The notes: a model not told the origin generated them from the letters alone. A stretch of 64,000 nt of DNA from a virus (IMGVR_UViG_3300009506_000006:43866-107865), one strand, 5' to 3'. Counted from the first letter of the stretch, positions 32,101-40,101 are shown. Numbers and translations: made by a program.

Positions 32101-32638
32101 CCGACATCTCTGTCAATGCGTCATTTGTTTCAGCAGTTGAAAAGGCAACATCGGACATGGTTTGTGCAAATTGCTGTTGTGTGCGTGTCCAGCCAGTTCT
32201 GAATGCCGTTGCAGCTGCTGTTGCCTTCTGCATTCCGGCCGCTGTTTGCTGTGCCGTGCCGGTGACTCCAACTGCTGCGCCCATGAGTCCTGTAGCTCCC
32301 GGGGCACGTACCGCTGATACGGCAGCAAGCTTTTGTTTGGACGCGATCAGTTTGTTAACCACAGCAATTTCTTGCATGGTTTGCGTAATGGCTTGTTTCT
32401 GGGTCTGGACCTGCTGCTTGGTGGCGGCCTCGGTACCGGTAATGGACTTGAGGATTTGCTGATTCATGGTGGCGCGCTTGCTCATTTCGTCAGATGCGCC
32501 CTGCATGGCAGACTTTTTGATTTTTTCCATAGCCTGCATTTTTTGCATAGCCCGCTCAGCCGCGTTTTCGATTTGCTTCAAATCCCGGGTTGCCTGCTCT
32601 TTACCTTGAAGCTCGACCTTGATATAGATGTCAGCCAT
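29189..32638 (-). CDS. Tape measure protein
   Basis: The protein has 1149 residues, rich in helices and coiled coil, with a hydrophobic segment at about 355-390 (MAVYMSGIAATIFVFQNLVQVIGAIM), many Gln/Lys repeats in the N-terminal third, and an Ala/Gly/Met-rich C-terminal part (GGAGAGMASGLLPMLVSLF). It sets tail length and probably enters the host envelope. It follows the frameshifted chaperone gene as expected; 1149 residues imply a tail of roughly 170 nm at 0.15 nm per residue, an estimate only. Confidence 0.92.
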   Translation of the reverse strand: MADIYIKVELQGKEQATRDLKQIENAAERAMQKMQAMEKIKKSAMQGASDEMSKRATMNQQILKSITGTEAATKQQVQTQKQAITQTMQEIAVVNKLIASKQKLAAVSAVRAPGATGLMGAAVGVTGTAQQTAAGMQKATAAATAFRTGWTRTQQQFAQTMSDVAFSTAETNDALTEMSVLQNKLYSNLRPLGTASPFYGPQIDDLNTIKSLQGKVFSAQGTKEYDRVLQSVTRDWTDIRDAIRETADMGLNEMTKIIRADTLPSIGKLEAGMTRVRRTVGALEVGTKEWARQSEILARMQIFKQELGSKDPLVRAQALSRYGREANQLFKEVDEGARKADKRMSVFNGRFAKMAVYMSGIAATIFVFQNLVQVIGAIMRPFLDLEKAAINLRQSFGATGSELKSLLKTVERADFSGAMNADKAAQQMADFKKQGFSSAEAMELLKSQIYELDTAMEDTVTGSLEKFKAGIRDLFRGLGATISDELKTVFDFIRKETAQERIEREFPEYFERNYPAKGKWGFRRGGLDVFVDKRSDVLMQNAEKILDAIRMPIDIGLPGSEADIRGEQAIRERTQRIIQNSNAALKTAHEVSGRMNEALIYDFKENLREITEALELFGESIGTIAGVRAELIYQQTRKQMQPFYDAAKTVYDERGQLTQIFYNEEAARIKHGADVLRRLGFGEAAKVIERQQMFALKQKAVLSKEFKDVGYLSEKQVKAMESMYTDTKYYDPRLEKYERLRASMKKYETIERLGESARPEAEYIEALEMYEVDQKVMAKRMELQKKFFSETNIMSTQYYEDRATQINTETELAIKGGQKASQAYRIKAKRMQKLDDESTAYAVSKWEDMYQKGGDMTDAYYEHRKKLIIRDRDETIEATKDIAGAWTKFQRLMADLESERILAKSTSKSYDAIEARRLQMMVKPITAAQRGMETLNQILAATEDGFQSLFGQVFSSEITNAKDMLSSLGNHFMSVVQNMAAKALAANLMQSLFGNLMQGGAGAGMASGLLPMLVSLFTPTTTTGYSGPMSTSPYRLMHTGGQESYISRMISPFVFAGAPRLHGGLAADEYPAILQHGETVIPRNGAMAAAPVDIVVNNYGNDNVKVQEQRQPGGRRQIQVSIAEDIYKRGPLAQSMENVYGLRRTGRNI

Positions 32639-32991
32639 TATTTGGGAGCCTTGCCTTGGTTGGCAATTTGATTTTGTGCGTCAGAGGTTTTCATCTTTTC
32701 GTGGGCATGCTGTAGATACGCCTGGTCTAGTATCTGCATGCGGCGTAAGAATACCTGCCTTTCTTCGTAGTCGTTCATTTCAAGTATCTGCATATAGGCT
32801 ACAATATCAGCAATTCTTAGCGCACATGGTCCCCAGCCGTTGGATTGCCGACTGGCATGCAGTTGCCCGAAGGCTTTGAAATCCTGTCGCAGATCGTCAT
32901 AAATTTCCGGCTTCTTGTCGAGCGCTGTGATATGACCGCCATCCGCCTCGATCTGCAGGTACCAGTCGACTTTTTCGCCATGATCCAGCAT
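32638..32991 (-). CDS. Tail assembly chaperone, frameshift extension (gpT-like)
   Basis: This frame has no ribosome binding site of its own worth noting, but continues directly from the -1 frame of the gene at 33009-33428. After the slip the ribosome reads KLTEVLRWMLDHGEKVDWYLQI and onward, giving a fusion of about 260 residues (32638-33428). The C-terminal extension would bind the tape measure protein, whose gene starts at its stop. Confidence 0.82.
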   Translation of the reverse strand: MLDHGEKVDWYLQIEADGGHITALDKKPEIYDDLRQDFKAFGQLHASRQSNGWGPCALRIADIVAYMQILEMNDYEERQVFLRRMQILDQAYLQHAHEKMKTSDAQNQIANQGKAPK

Positions 32992-33008
32992 CCAGCGCAG
33001 GACTTCGG

Positions 33009-33428
33009 TTAGTTTTTTTCCGTGTCCTCTTCAGGTGTGGTTTCATCTTCCACAACCGCAAAATTGGACGGATCCCCGGCTTCCTGCATGACTTCTAGAA
33101 ACAACTTGCGGTACTTGGTTAATGCAGTGATCTTGTTTTCCAGTGTGGCTTCGATAGGTTGACCCAGATCGTCGAGTACGCCTTCCCAATCAATCAAGAT
33201 TGACTCGGCCACAATCTTAACTAGCAGCTGCTGCTGCAGATCCTCTTTTTTACGATACCGTTCTAGCTGCCTGGAATACCGGCGCTGGACTTTTTCGTGG
33301 TTCGGATTGCCAATCTCGGCAATATAAAACACCACGTCGTTATCATACTGGTTTGTGCCCACAATGATTGGCACGCCTTTGACCGCTTTGTTCTCATCGG
33401 ATTTGAACAGACTTTCCAGTGTGTTCAT
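33009..33428 (-). CDS. Tail assembly chaperone (gpG-like)
   Basis: The protein has 139 residues ending EEDTEKN. It lies just before the tape measure and ends within the slippery heptamer. The N-terminus has beta strands and the rest is helical, as in gpG-type chaperones. It should coat the tape measure protein during tail assembly. Confidence 0.82.
   Translation of the reverse strand: MNTLESLFKSDENKAVKGVPIIVGTNQYDNDVVFYIAEIGNPNHEKVQRRYSRQLERYRKKEDLQQQLLVKIVAESILIDWEGVLDDLGQPIEATLENKITALTKYRKLFLEVMQEAGDPSNFAVVEDETTPEEDTEKN
33012..33018 (-). promoter_or_regulatory. -1 ribosomal frameshift site A-AAA-AAC
   Basis: In the zero frame the codons are GAA AAA AAC TAA. The heptamer A-AAA-AAC is in the correct X-XXY-YYZ register immediately before the stop. 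A -1 slip gives AAA CTA ACC GAA GTC and fuses the two chaperone frames. Confidence 0.87.
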
Positions 33429-33440
33429 ACGACTTCCTTT

Positions 33441-33641
33441 CTATGATTCGTTTTTTAACTTGCTCAACACCATATTCAAGACCCGCGGGTTATCGCATCC
33501 ATTATCCAAGTCTTCTCGAAAATATATGCAACGATTCTGGTTACTTTCGGGTTTTTGACATTGACGACAATCCACATGTTCGGCCCAACAGCTGCCGGTG
33601 CATTTCACCATTCCTTTGAAGGTGGCGATATGGTCTTTCAT
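33441..33641 (-). CDS. Small Cys-rich protein in tail operon
   Basis: Sixty-six residues from ATG 33641 (a GTG four codons earlier is possible). Six cysteines (KCTGSCWAEHVDCRQCQ and RC...GC). A zinc or Fe-S site is plausible. Lies downstream of the multi-branched RNA element at 33661-33747. Function unknown. Confidence 0.6.
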   Translation of the reverse strand: MKDHIATFKGMVKCTGSCWAEHVDCRQCQKPESNQNRCIYFREDLDNGCDNPRVLNMVLSKLKNES

Positions 33642-33660
33642 CTCATAGGTCACCTTCCAC

Positions 33661-33747
33661 TATGGGATGACAGATTGTGAGAGCCGGGTGCAAGAACCGT
33701 CAGGCGACGGGGTGGCACCTGCCGGGGAGAAGCACCCGGCTCCCATA
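33661..33747 (-). other. Multi-branched RNA structure element
   Basis: A perfect 11-bp stem (GAGCCGGGTGC 33681-33691 with GCACCCGGCTC 33732-33742) encloses two smaller hairpins (CCGTC/GACGG, 33697-33710, and GGC/GCC, 33714-33723). An outer TATGGGA/TCCCATA (33661-33667, 33741-33747) can extend or compete with it. No T tract follows. It fits a three-way-junction RNA in the untranslated gap before the Cys-rich gene. Known riboswitch cores are not apparent to me. Confidence 0.6.
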
Positions 33748-33781
33748 AACCAGGCAGCAGACTATCACTGCCCAGCGGCCG

Positions 33782-33997
33782 TCATATGGCTGTTTCATCA
33801 TTTCTGGTGCTATACCATGTAATGTATGGCCTATTTGGATATGACGGATACAAAGGCACATAGTACGGCGTTACTGGATTGATCGCAATTTCCGACTGAT
33901 CAGACCATTCTTTTCCGCACTGTTTGCAATAGACCTTGCCACACAATGAACAATACTGCACATCTGTATGCAGGCAGTTGTGGTTGCAGTTGTGCAT
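33782..33997 (-). CDS. Small zinc-finger protein of tail operon
   Basis: Seventy-one residues. HNCNHNCLHTDVQYCSLCGKVYCKQCGKEW provides several Cys/His pairs, followed by a Pro/Tyr-rich tail. Similar tiny zinc proteins lie beside the tail tube gene in other environmental siphophages. Starts four bases after the tail tube stop. Confidence 0.62.
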   Translation of the reverse strand: MHNCNHNCLHTDVQYCSLCGKVYCKQCGKEWSDQSEIAINPVTPYYVPLYPSYPNRPYITWYSTRNDETAI

Positions 33998-34000
33998 AGA

Positions 34001-35188
34001 TTACTCCGCAGCGAATTTGTCAATTTGAATCATGCATGCATACGTGGCATGCCGCAGGGCACGCCATGTGAAGTTTTGCATGACATCGGTATTGATACCG
34101 GTTGCGTTGATGTTATTGCTTTCGAACTTGAACCGGTGGAATGTGAATATGTACGTATTACCAGCGATCACACCACCTTCAGATACCCGGAAACTGATCG
34201 AAGACTCCGTACCGGCTGCAAACTTGGTGTACAGATCTTTGTTGGATAAATACAGGTTCATAGACCCGGTTACTTCCAACGCGCCTGCACCGAGATCAGC
34301 ATTACCAAGTACACCAATAGCTTTGAGTCCGCGGATATTGTTATTCAGGGTGAAATCCATACCCTGGATGTATACTCCGGACATCAGACTGCCACCTTCG
34401 CGTACCTGGGCTACGTTAGACACGGAGTTCATGACGTCATTGTTTGTAGCAGTATTGACGGATCCTGAACTCATGGCGCCAGTAGCTACGCTGGTGTCTT
34501 TTCCGATAAATGTCATGTTGCCGGTCAGGATGCTATTGGCTTGTACATTGAACGTCATCTGGTTGACTTTCATGCCGGTAAACTGAAAATACAGCGCTGG
34601 GCTTAAGTCACCGTGATAACGTTCAATCGAGAAAGACCGCTCGGTCGTTCCATTTCGCATCATGCAGGCATTGATTGTAGCGGTGTTATCAGCTGTCGTT
34701 ACGCTGACAGCCGGTGCCGGAGACACCGTGATGTTCTGTGCGGAGGTTTTGGTGGTGATTAGATAATACCCATCATTCAGCGAGTTGGTTGAATTTGCTA
34801 CTTTAATCCACTGGCCAACTGAGAGTGCTGTGAATGGAGAAGTTTCGGATGATGTGATTGTACTGGCGCTGTTGTTGAAGATCAAATCGGCAGTAGCAAT
34901 ACTGATTGAAGACCCCCATGTGGAGAACAGCGCTGCTTGCAGAAAATCATCGAAAGCTGCGTATGACAGCTCGAAGTCAAGACCGCCGCCGCACTCAGCT
35001 CCAGTCTGAACTAAGTCAGATACCATGCGGTCGGAACGAATTTCGTTTGATTGGATGTACTCAATGCCATAGTTTAGAGACTCGGCAGTCAACCGAATCT
35101 CCGTCATATCGGCAGTCGACGGGGTCGTCCCCCAAGTAGCTTCTTCGATATATCGAAGTTGTGTTCTGTTGGCATCAGCTGTGGCCAT
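34001..35188 (-). CDS. Major tail tube protein
   Basis: The protein has 395 residues. ATADANRTQLRYIEEATWGTTP at the start and IRSDRMVSDLVQTGAECGGGLDFELSYAAFDDFL soon after are signatures of the phage tail tube family with TTP fold. The C-terminal part (YIFTFHRFKFESNNINATGINTDVMQNFTWRAL) completes the fold. Immediately upstream are strong hairpins and a GGAAAGGAG ribosome binding site, as expected for an abundant protein. Confidence 0.88.
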   Translation of the reverse strand: MATADANRTQLRYIEEATWGTTPSTADMTEIRLTAESLNYGIEYIQSNEIRSDRMVSDLVQTGAECGGGLDFELSYAAFDDFLQAALFSTWGSSISIATADLIFNNSASTITSSETSPFTALSVGQWIKVANSTNSLNDGYYLITTKTSAQNITVSPAPAVSVTTADNTATINACMMRNGTTERSFSIERYHGDLSPALYFQFTGMKVNQMTFNVQANSILTGNMTFIGKDTSVATGAMSSGSVNTATNNDVMNSVSNVAQVREGGSLMSGVYIQGMDFTLNNNIRGLKAIGVLGNADLGAGALEVTGSMNLYLSNKDLYTKFAAGTESSISFRVSEGGVIAGNTYIFTFHRFKFESNNINATGINTDVMQNFTWRALRHATYACMIQIDKFAAE

Positions 35189-35203
35189 GGCTTGTTATCT
35201 CCT

Positions 35204-35257
35204 TTCCGGCAGTATGACTGCCGGAAATCAGCCCTTGTCATGCTGCAGACATGACAA
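35204..35257 (-). promoter_or_regulatory. Two perfect hairpins before the tail tube gene
   Basis: TTCCGGCAGT-ATG-ACTGCCGGAA (35204-35226) and TTGTCATG...CATGACAA (35235-35257). On the minus strand the first hairpin ends exactly where GGAAAGGAG begins. Likely 5' stabilisers or processing sites of the tail tube message. Confidence 0.6.
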
Positions 35258-35261
35258 AGAC

Positions 35262-35313
35262 AAAAAAACGGCAAATGCGTTGGTTAGGACATTGTGCCCG
35301 CACGCACTGCCGT
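35262..35313 (-). terminator. Terminator after glycosyltransferase gene
   Basis: ACGGCA and GCG arms pair with TGCCGT and CGC across a long loop, followed on the minus strand by seven T. It separates the accessory cassette from the tail tube gene. Confidence 0.6.
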
Positions 35314-35348
35314 TAGCTGTTGATTAAGTTGTCAGGCCGGTGTGAAGA

Positions 35349-37121
35349 TTAGCTGCTTTGAGATGCAACGACTGGCCGAGTCGGCTGCAATCCCAACCTG
35401 CTCATGTTCTGAAACACGTTAGCTGCCAGATTCTGTGCGAATTGTTTGTCCGCACATTGCTGCAAGGCTTGTTGCAGACCCGTTAATGCAATAACGCCCT
35501 TCTCGAGCTGAGTCATGGCCAGATAGTACGCGCACTCACACATAAACTCGGGTCTGAAGTTAAATGTGAAATACCCGTAGCCTTCTTTTTTCTGAGCCAT
35601 TTCCGTATATCTCTGGACGAATTTGGATGCTCCCTCCACGGCGAGTGTATGGTCCTTAGTCGACCGACCCAGATCGAATGCCGCATACATCAGATCCAGA
35701 CTGGTGGGTTCCAGGACCGAGCCGCGATCCAGCCATTCTCTGGCTTTGTCCAGCTTGTTAACTTTCATGTAACGCTTAATCAGCGTGTAATATACAGAAC
35801 GCTGAAATTCGTTTTCAGGGATTATGTCGCGATGCTTTGCGTAGATTTCGGCATACTCCAGACATTTGTCTTCATCGTTAAGCCATCCATGATATTGGCT
35901 TAGATAAAACATCGCTTCGTAATCGTTTGGATTATCTTCCAATCGTTTATTGAGCAGACCCACCGAGCGCTTAAATTTCTTTTTACGCTCTTCAGGACTA
36001 ACGTCGTATCCGTAATGATTGAGTACTAGTTCGACCAGATGCCTGCGTTCACCTTCAACGATTGCTTTGTTATGCACGATGTTAATATAGTGCACGCAGC
36101 CTTTGCGGAATAACCGTGTAGGCGTAAGCGTCGCCATCATTTTTCCGCCTTGGTAATCTCGCAACGCCGGACATATTCCGTTAGCCGTGGTCTCTTTCAG
36201 AAACTTACGGATTTCGTTTGGTGCAGCTCCATCGAGAACCAACTCTTCGTCTGCATCGATCTGAAACAGCCAATTACCAGTACAATATTCCATGCATTTA
36301 TTACGTGCCTTGGAAAAATTGATCTGTGGTCCGAACTCAGTTTCCACGAAATATTCTTTTAAGTTGTCCGGTTGATAAACCCTGGCGCCGAAGTTGCGAC
36401 AGATTTCCATGCTGTTATCGGTTGAACCTGTGTCAAGCACCACCAATTCATCAGCTAATGGCACAATCGACTGCAAACAGCGCGGCAAATTCTTAGCTTC
36501 ATTACGCACGATCATCATGAAGCTGATTTTCACGCCTTTGTGATTGGATTTTTTAACCAGCTTAGCTTCTTTATCGAACAGATCTTTGATCTGGTGCAGA
36601 TGATACATGTACAAACCGGGCATGATATAAAGCTCATAGCCCGCACTGACTAAGCGTTTGTGATAGTCGTTATCGACTCCCATAAATACGTTTTCTGTAA
36701 AGCCATTAACTTTTTCCCAAGCCTCTTTATGCGTTAGAATAAAGAAGCCTGACATTGGCTTGTCTGACTGCGGCTTAATTAACTGTGAACCGTACTGCCG
36801 ATATAACTCATTGGAATATTTAATATGACCGCGGATGTCATCATGAGCACTTTGCGGTGTGAATTTCTGATCATCGCACCAAGTTCGATTCGTTACGCCT
36901 GAGATCCAGCCGGCTTTGTGCCCGACTTGCTCGATGGCGTCCAGGCACATCTCGTACCACTGTGGACGCAGCAGCAAGATATCCGAATCCAGAAACAGCA
37001 CCCAGTCGTCGACTTTGGCCATGGCCTGATTGTACGCCTTGCCGATATTGCCGGGCTCGTACGGAACGATCACATCAATTTTGTGGTCTCTGGCTTTATG
37101 CGAATCAATTTTCCAGGCCAT
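35349..37121 (-). CDS. Tandem GT2 glycosyltransferase with TPR-like tail
   Basis: The protein has 590 residues from ATG 37121 (AAAGG upstream). Residues about 15-200 form one GT-A unit (IDVIVPYEPGNIGKAYNQAMA, then LFLDSDILLL as DxD). Residues about 200-330 form a second GT2 unit (ISFMMIVRNEAKNLPRCLQSI, FQIDADEELV). The remainder is helical TPR-like (NPNDYEAMFYLSQYHGWL). It transfers sugars from nucleotide donors, perhaps to virion proteins or host glycans. The gene has its own operator-type promoter. Confidence 0.85.
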   Translation of the reverse strand: MAWKIDSHKARDHKIDVIVPYEPGNIGKAYNQAMAKVDDWVLFLDSDILLLRPQWYEMCLDAIEQVGHKAGWISGVTNRTWCDDQKFTPQSAHDDIRGHIKYSNELYRQYGSQLIKPQSDKPMSGFFILTHKEAWEKVNGFTENVFMGVDNDYHKRLVSAGYELYIMPGLYMYHLHQIKDLFDKEAKLVKKSNHKGVKISFMMIVRNEAKNLPRCLQSIVPLADELVVLDTGSTDNSMEICRNFGARVYQPDNLKEYFVETEFGPQINFSKARNKCMEYCTGNWLFQIDADEELVLDGAAPNEIRKFLKETTANGICPALRDYQGGKMMATLTPTRLFRKGCVHYINIVHNKAIVEGERRHLVELVLNHYGYDVSPEERKKKFKRSVGLLNKRLEDNPNDYEAMFYLSQYHGWLNDEDKCLEYAEIYAKHRDIIPENEFQRSVYYTLIKRYMKVNKLDKAREWLDRGSVLEPTSLDLMYAAFDLGRSTKDHTLAVEGASKFVQRYTEMAQKKEGYGYFTFNFRPEFMCECAYYLAMTQLEKGVIALTGLQQALQQCADKQFAQNLAANVFQNMSRLGLQPTRPVVASQSS

Positions 37122-37153
37122 GTAATACCTTTCTTCAATTGTTTGATATAAAT

Positions 37154-37181
37154 TTCTTACTTTAGGTAAGATATTACACAA
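37154..37181 (-). promoter_or_regulatory. Operator-type promoter before glycosyltransferase
   Basis: TTGTGT (37181-37176), 16 bases, TAAGAA (37159-37154), with TCTTAC...GTAAGA overlapping the -10 box. The -35 box differs from TTGACA by two bases, so basal strength may be lower. Confidence 0.55.
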
Positions 37182-37205
37182 AAATATGCAATGAATCAAG
37201 ACATT

Positions 37206-37373
37206 TTACGTAGCGATGATTTCTGCACGCGTTTTAGCGATCAGCATTTCTGTGGCTTGTTTCAGTCCGACTTGGTCAACCAGTATATCAAACAGCCGCC
37301 GGTTCTCATCCAGTAGCTGTTGATAGGCTACATTGATACCATTCGGACCGAGCTCTTTACAGTAGTCTCGCAT
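37206..37373 (-). CDS. 55-residue hypothetical protein
   Basis: Read directly: MRDYCKELGPNGINVAYQQL continues to a stop after AEIIAT. GAGG lies nine bases before the ATG and the gene starts four bases after the methyltransferase stop. Helical with two amphipathic segments. It fills an otherwise empty gap. Confidence 0.55.
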   Translation of the reverse strand: MRDYCKELGPNGINVAYQQLLDENRRLFDILVDQVGLKQATEMLIAKTRAEIIAT

Positions 37374-37376
37374 GGC

Positions 37377-38009
37377 TTAAGACCTCATAATAAAAAATCC
37401 GTTGCCACGGTGGTATTCTTTCCAGTTGTCCTTGAACCCGGGGATGTGATAATGCATCTCAATGTTGTAATACCCGCTATCTTCGAATCGCTTCAACCAC
37501 CAGCCCTCTGACTCGGCAATGATGTGCGTGACGTCCTGGTGATACTGCGCAATGCGGTACTTGCCCTGATCTCCGAACGGGACGATAAACATAGCCTGCT
37601 GTGCTTTGTTGCTGAGTTGTCTAAGCACGTCGCATAGAGACTGATATGGAATATGCTCCAGAGTGTCCTTGGCGAACACTATACTAGCTGGTGGACAGTA
37701 TTCAATGTTTTCAAATAAAAATGGCTTGGCATCTGATGGTGCTTTGGAAAGAGCATAACGCGATATATCGATTCCCCAGGCATCGACTGAAAGACAGCGC
37801 AGCGCACGTACCAGGAAACCCTTAGCGCATCCGAAATCAATGACTGATTTGCCGGGGAACATAGCTTTGAGCTGGCGAGCCATTGGCATGGTGCGCTGCG
37901 GCATCCAACGATAGTTTTCGTACAGACTGACTCCGGCTTTAATACCATGCTCGAAATACGTCTGATCAAATCTGCTTCTGTAATTTTTCAGATCGTTATG
38001 CAAATTCAT
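37377..38009 (-). CDS. Class I SAM-dependent methyltransferase
   Basis: The protein has 210 residues. VIDFGCAKGFLVRAL (about 55-69) is motif I, WGIDISRYAL motif II and SIVFAKDTLEHIPY the post-motif IV region of Methyltransf_11/23 enzymes. Its position beside a radical SAM enzyme and sulfotransferases suggests modification of a sugar or small molecule. It overlaps the radical SAM gene by 14 bases. Confidence 0.82.
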   Translation of the reverse strand: MNLHNDLKNYRSRFDQTYFEHGIKAGVSLYENYRWMPQRTMPMARQLKAMFPGKSVIDFGCAKGFLVRALRCLSVDAWGIDISRYALSKAPSDAKPFLFENIEYCPPASIVFAKDTLEHIPYQSLCDVLRQLSNKAQQAMFIVPFGDQGKYRIAQYHQDVTHIIAESEGWWLKRFEDSGYYNIEMHYHIPGFKDNWKEYHRGNGFFIMRS

Positions 38010-38958
38010 TGAATTCAGTTTCCATCAGTAAGTCTTCCAGCAGATCCTGTTGCTTGGAATACTTGCAGTAACTGCAATTATATTGCAGAGCTGTTGGACG
38101 AAGATTACTATAGTATTGAAATATCTCGCTGCTGTGACACAGGCGCGCCTGCGTATTAATTTGCTTATTGTTTTCTACCGCCAACTCCGCACTTGGACAG
38201 GGATATACCCAACCATCGGTGTATAGCGCAGGCTTAATTAGATGAATATAGCAGTTGTTATTGCGGCGTGTCAGTGTGGTATTAAAATCTGATAGGAATA
38301 AATTTGTTGAGTTAACTTGCTGCAGTTTGCGCTTGATGTGCGCCATCTGACGTTTAATTAACTTAGTGTCCATGATGCAGTCGGGTGCTACACGGCAAGT
38401 AATTTGATGTTCATCAGCAAACTGCGCGATTTTTTCAATATTGTCATCCGACAGATCATTCCAGATATAACAAAAGCTGGCTCGGCTGCGATTTTGCACA
38501 GCTTGCACAGCAGATCGTAGATCTTTGGCAGGTCTGTAGTCCAATGTGTTCAAGGATATTCTTACCCAGCTAATGTCATCGAGAAATTCTGCAATGTGGC
38601 TGATTGCGAGCCCGTTAGTGATAAGCCCGATTTTCATTTCGAGCTTGTCAATGAAATAATCTAAACATTTAGCAATATGCGGATACAGAGTTGGTTCTCC
38701 GCCTCCGGTGAGTTCTATGGCACGCACACCTATGTCATGGAACTGTTTCACACCTTCCATATAAACGCTAGGACTGATATCCGTAACTAGATCGCTGCGG
38801 TTTTTGAAACAACAGTGTAAGCAGTTTAGTTGACAGCGATGTGTAGGCATGGTGTGCACCATAATCGGAGACACGCAGCCAGATTGCAGATCTTTGAGCT
38901 TATCCAGATGTTTGAGCAGCTTGGCTGTGTTGGATGTAATGGAATAAGACTGGTTCAT
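37996..38958 (-). CDS. Radical SAM enzyme with C-terminal Cys cluster
   Basis: The protein has 320 residues. RCQLNCLHCC (Cys42, Cys46, Cys49) is the C-x3-C-x2-C cluster ligand set, ELTGGGEPTLYP the SAM-binding GGE motif. C-terminal cysteines (YPCPS, LC, NCSYC) resemble a SPASM or twitch domain holding auxiliary clusters. Such enzymes modify peptides, sugars or alcohols. It lies in a coupled cassette with methyltransferase and sulfotransferase genes. Substrate unknown. Confidence 0.85.
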   Translation of the reverse strand: MNQSYSITSNTAKLLKHLDKLKDLQSGCVSPIMVHTMPTHRCQLNCLHCCFKNRSDLVTDISPSVYMEGVKQFHDIGVRAIELTGGGEPTLYPHIAKCLDYFIDKLEMKIGLITNGLAISHIAEFLDDISWVRISLNTLDYRPAKDLRSAVQAVQNRSRASFCYIWNDLSDDNIEKIAQFADEHQITCRVAPDCIMDTKLIKRQMAHIKRKLQQVNSTNLFLSDFNTTLTRRNNNCYIHLIKPALYTDGWVYPCPSAELAVENNKQINTQARLCHSSEIFQYYSNLRPTALQYNCSYCKYSKQQDLLEDLLMETEFNEFA

Positions 38959-39530
38959 GAATAGTATCTTTCAATAGCTTTGCGCTCTGCTCTAAGTAGT
39001 TTATTGCGGAGCGGCTGGGTTAAACCAGTATCGATATCACGTTCCGTGTCATTGACCAAGACTTCTGGGGCCATGACATCGTATCCCCAAATTCGCAGTA
39101 ATTTGTTTAACTGCGGTGTCAGGTTTTCTTGACGCAAAATATAGTCACAATGTGGTGCGTAATTATCGTATAATTCAGTCACATATCCAGGCCACTTTTT
39201 AATGACATTTTTAATAAATCCTTGGAATGTATCTGACACGCATAGCACATCTAATGGAAAATCATTACGCCAGCTGGTTTTAATACGATAACGATAGTGC
39301 GATCGATACCATTCAATTGGATGTCTGATCGTGCAGAATGTCTCACATTGTTTAAGAATATCTGGCTCGACTTCAAACGGCCGGCAATGAGTTTGTCTTT
39401 GCCATGAGTCTATTACTATTCCGACTTCTTCTGATTTTACTGGCAATCGTTTACGAATTACGTAACGAACATATGAGCCGCCGGTTTTTGGAATGTGAAA
39501 GAACAGTTTATTATCGAATTTAAGCGCCAT
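38955..39530 (-). CDS. Sulfotransferase (family 2-like)
   Basis: The protein has 191 residues. FFHIPKTGGSYVRY (residues 10-23) is the 5'-phosphosulfate-binding loop of PAPS-dependent sulfotransferases and CTIRHPIEWYRSHYRYR the 3'-phosphate-binding region. It would transfer sulfate from PAPS to a carbohydrate or protein. It overlaps both neighbours by 4-11 bases. Confidence 0.8.
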   Translation of the reverse strand: MALKFDNKLFFHIPKTGGSYVRYVIRKRLPVKSEEVGIVIDSWQRQTHCRPFEVEPDILKQCETFCTIRHPIEWYRSHYRYRIKTSWRNDFPLDVLCVSDTFQGFIKNVIKKWPGYVTELYDNYAPHCDYILRQENLTPQLNKLLRIWGYDVMAPEVLVNDTERDIDTGLTQPLRNKLLRAERKAIERYYS

Positions 39531-40059
39531 AATATTCTGACAAGAATTTAATCAGCCGGCTGTTGTATGTATTTGCAATTGCCACACCGCGTTTAATGGA
39601 CATGCTGGGCCGCATGCGCTGCAGGCTTTTAGCGACTTCATATGGATTGCGAAATATTGATATGATATGCAAATTTTGGAGATGCGGCAGGTACAACCGG
39701 ATAGTTAGTGTAGTACGCGGTTCTTTCCAACCCCAGATAGGTTCTCGGGTATTTCTGGCGATAGTGTCAATGATTTCCTGCTTAAACTTTGGATACTGTT
39801 GCAGGATTTTTTCCTCGGCGGGTGGTTGGAATATATTGCCGCCAGCTGCAAACAGGATCCTTTCATTTAGATCTTTAAACTCCAGATTTTCGTAATAACC
39901 CAGAGGATTGGCGATATCACCGGCAAGCAGATGTTCGCCGATATGCACACCAGCTCGCTGCAAACCCAGTCCAACCAAAGACGTCGCGCTTCGGGGCATA
40001 CCAAGCACAACGATAGATTTGACAACGGTTGGTATGTTCTGTGCATCTTCCCCTGGCAC
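39520..40059 (-). CDS. Sulfotransferase-like protein
   Basis: The protein has 179 residues. IVVLGMPRSATSLVGLGLQRAGVHIGEHLL is the nucleotide-binding loop of Sulfotransfer_1/3-like proteins, and IISIFRNPYEVAKSLQRM the second motif. Shorter than full enzymes (usually 250-300 residues), so it may be a minimal catalytic core or a partner of the second sulfotransferase. Confidence 0.75.
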   Translation of the reverse strand: MPGEDAQNIPTVVKSIVVLGMPRSATSLVGLGLQRAGVHIGEHLLAGDIANPLGYYENLEFKDLNERILFAAGGNIFQPPAEEKILQQYPKFKQEIIDTIARNTREPIWGWKEPRTTLTIRLYLPHLQNLHIISIFRNPYEVAKSLQRMRPSMSIKRGVAIANTYNSRLIKFLSEYYGA

Positions 40060-40101
40060 CCTGCGTCCCCTTCTTGTTTGTTGTAAAACTACAAACTTGA
40101 A

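Noticed and set aside
35262-35275. A-run plus CGGCAAA resembling an attP arm repeat
   Set aside because: It is better explained as the tract and arm of a terminator; no integrase core site is close.
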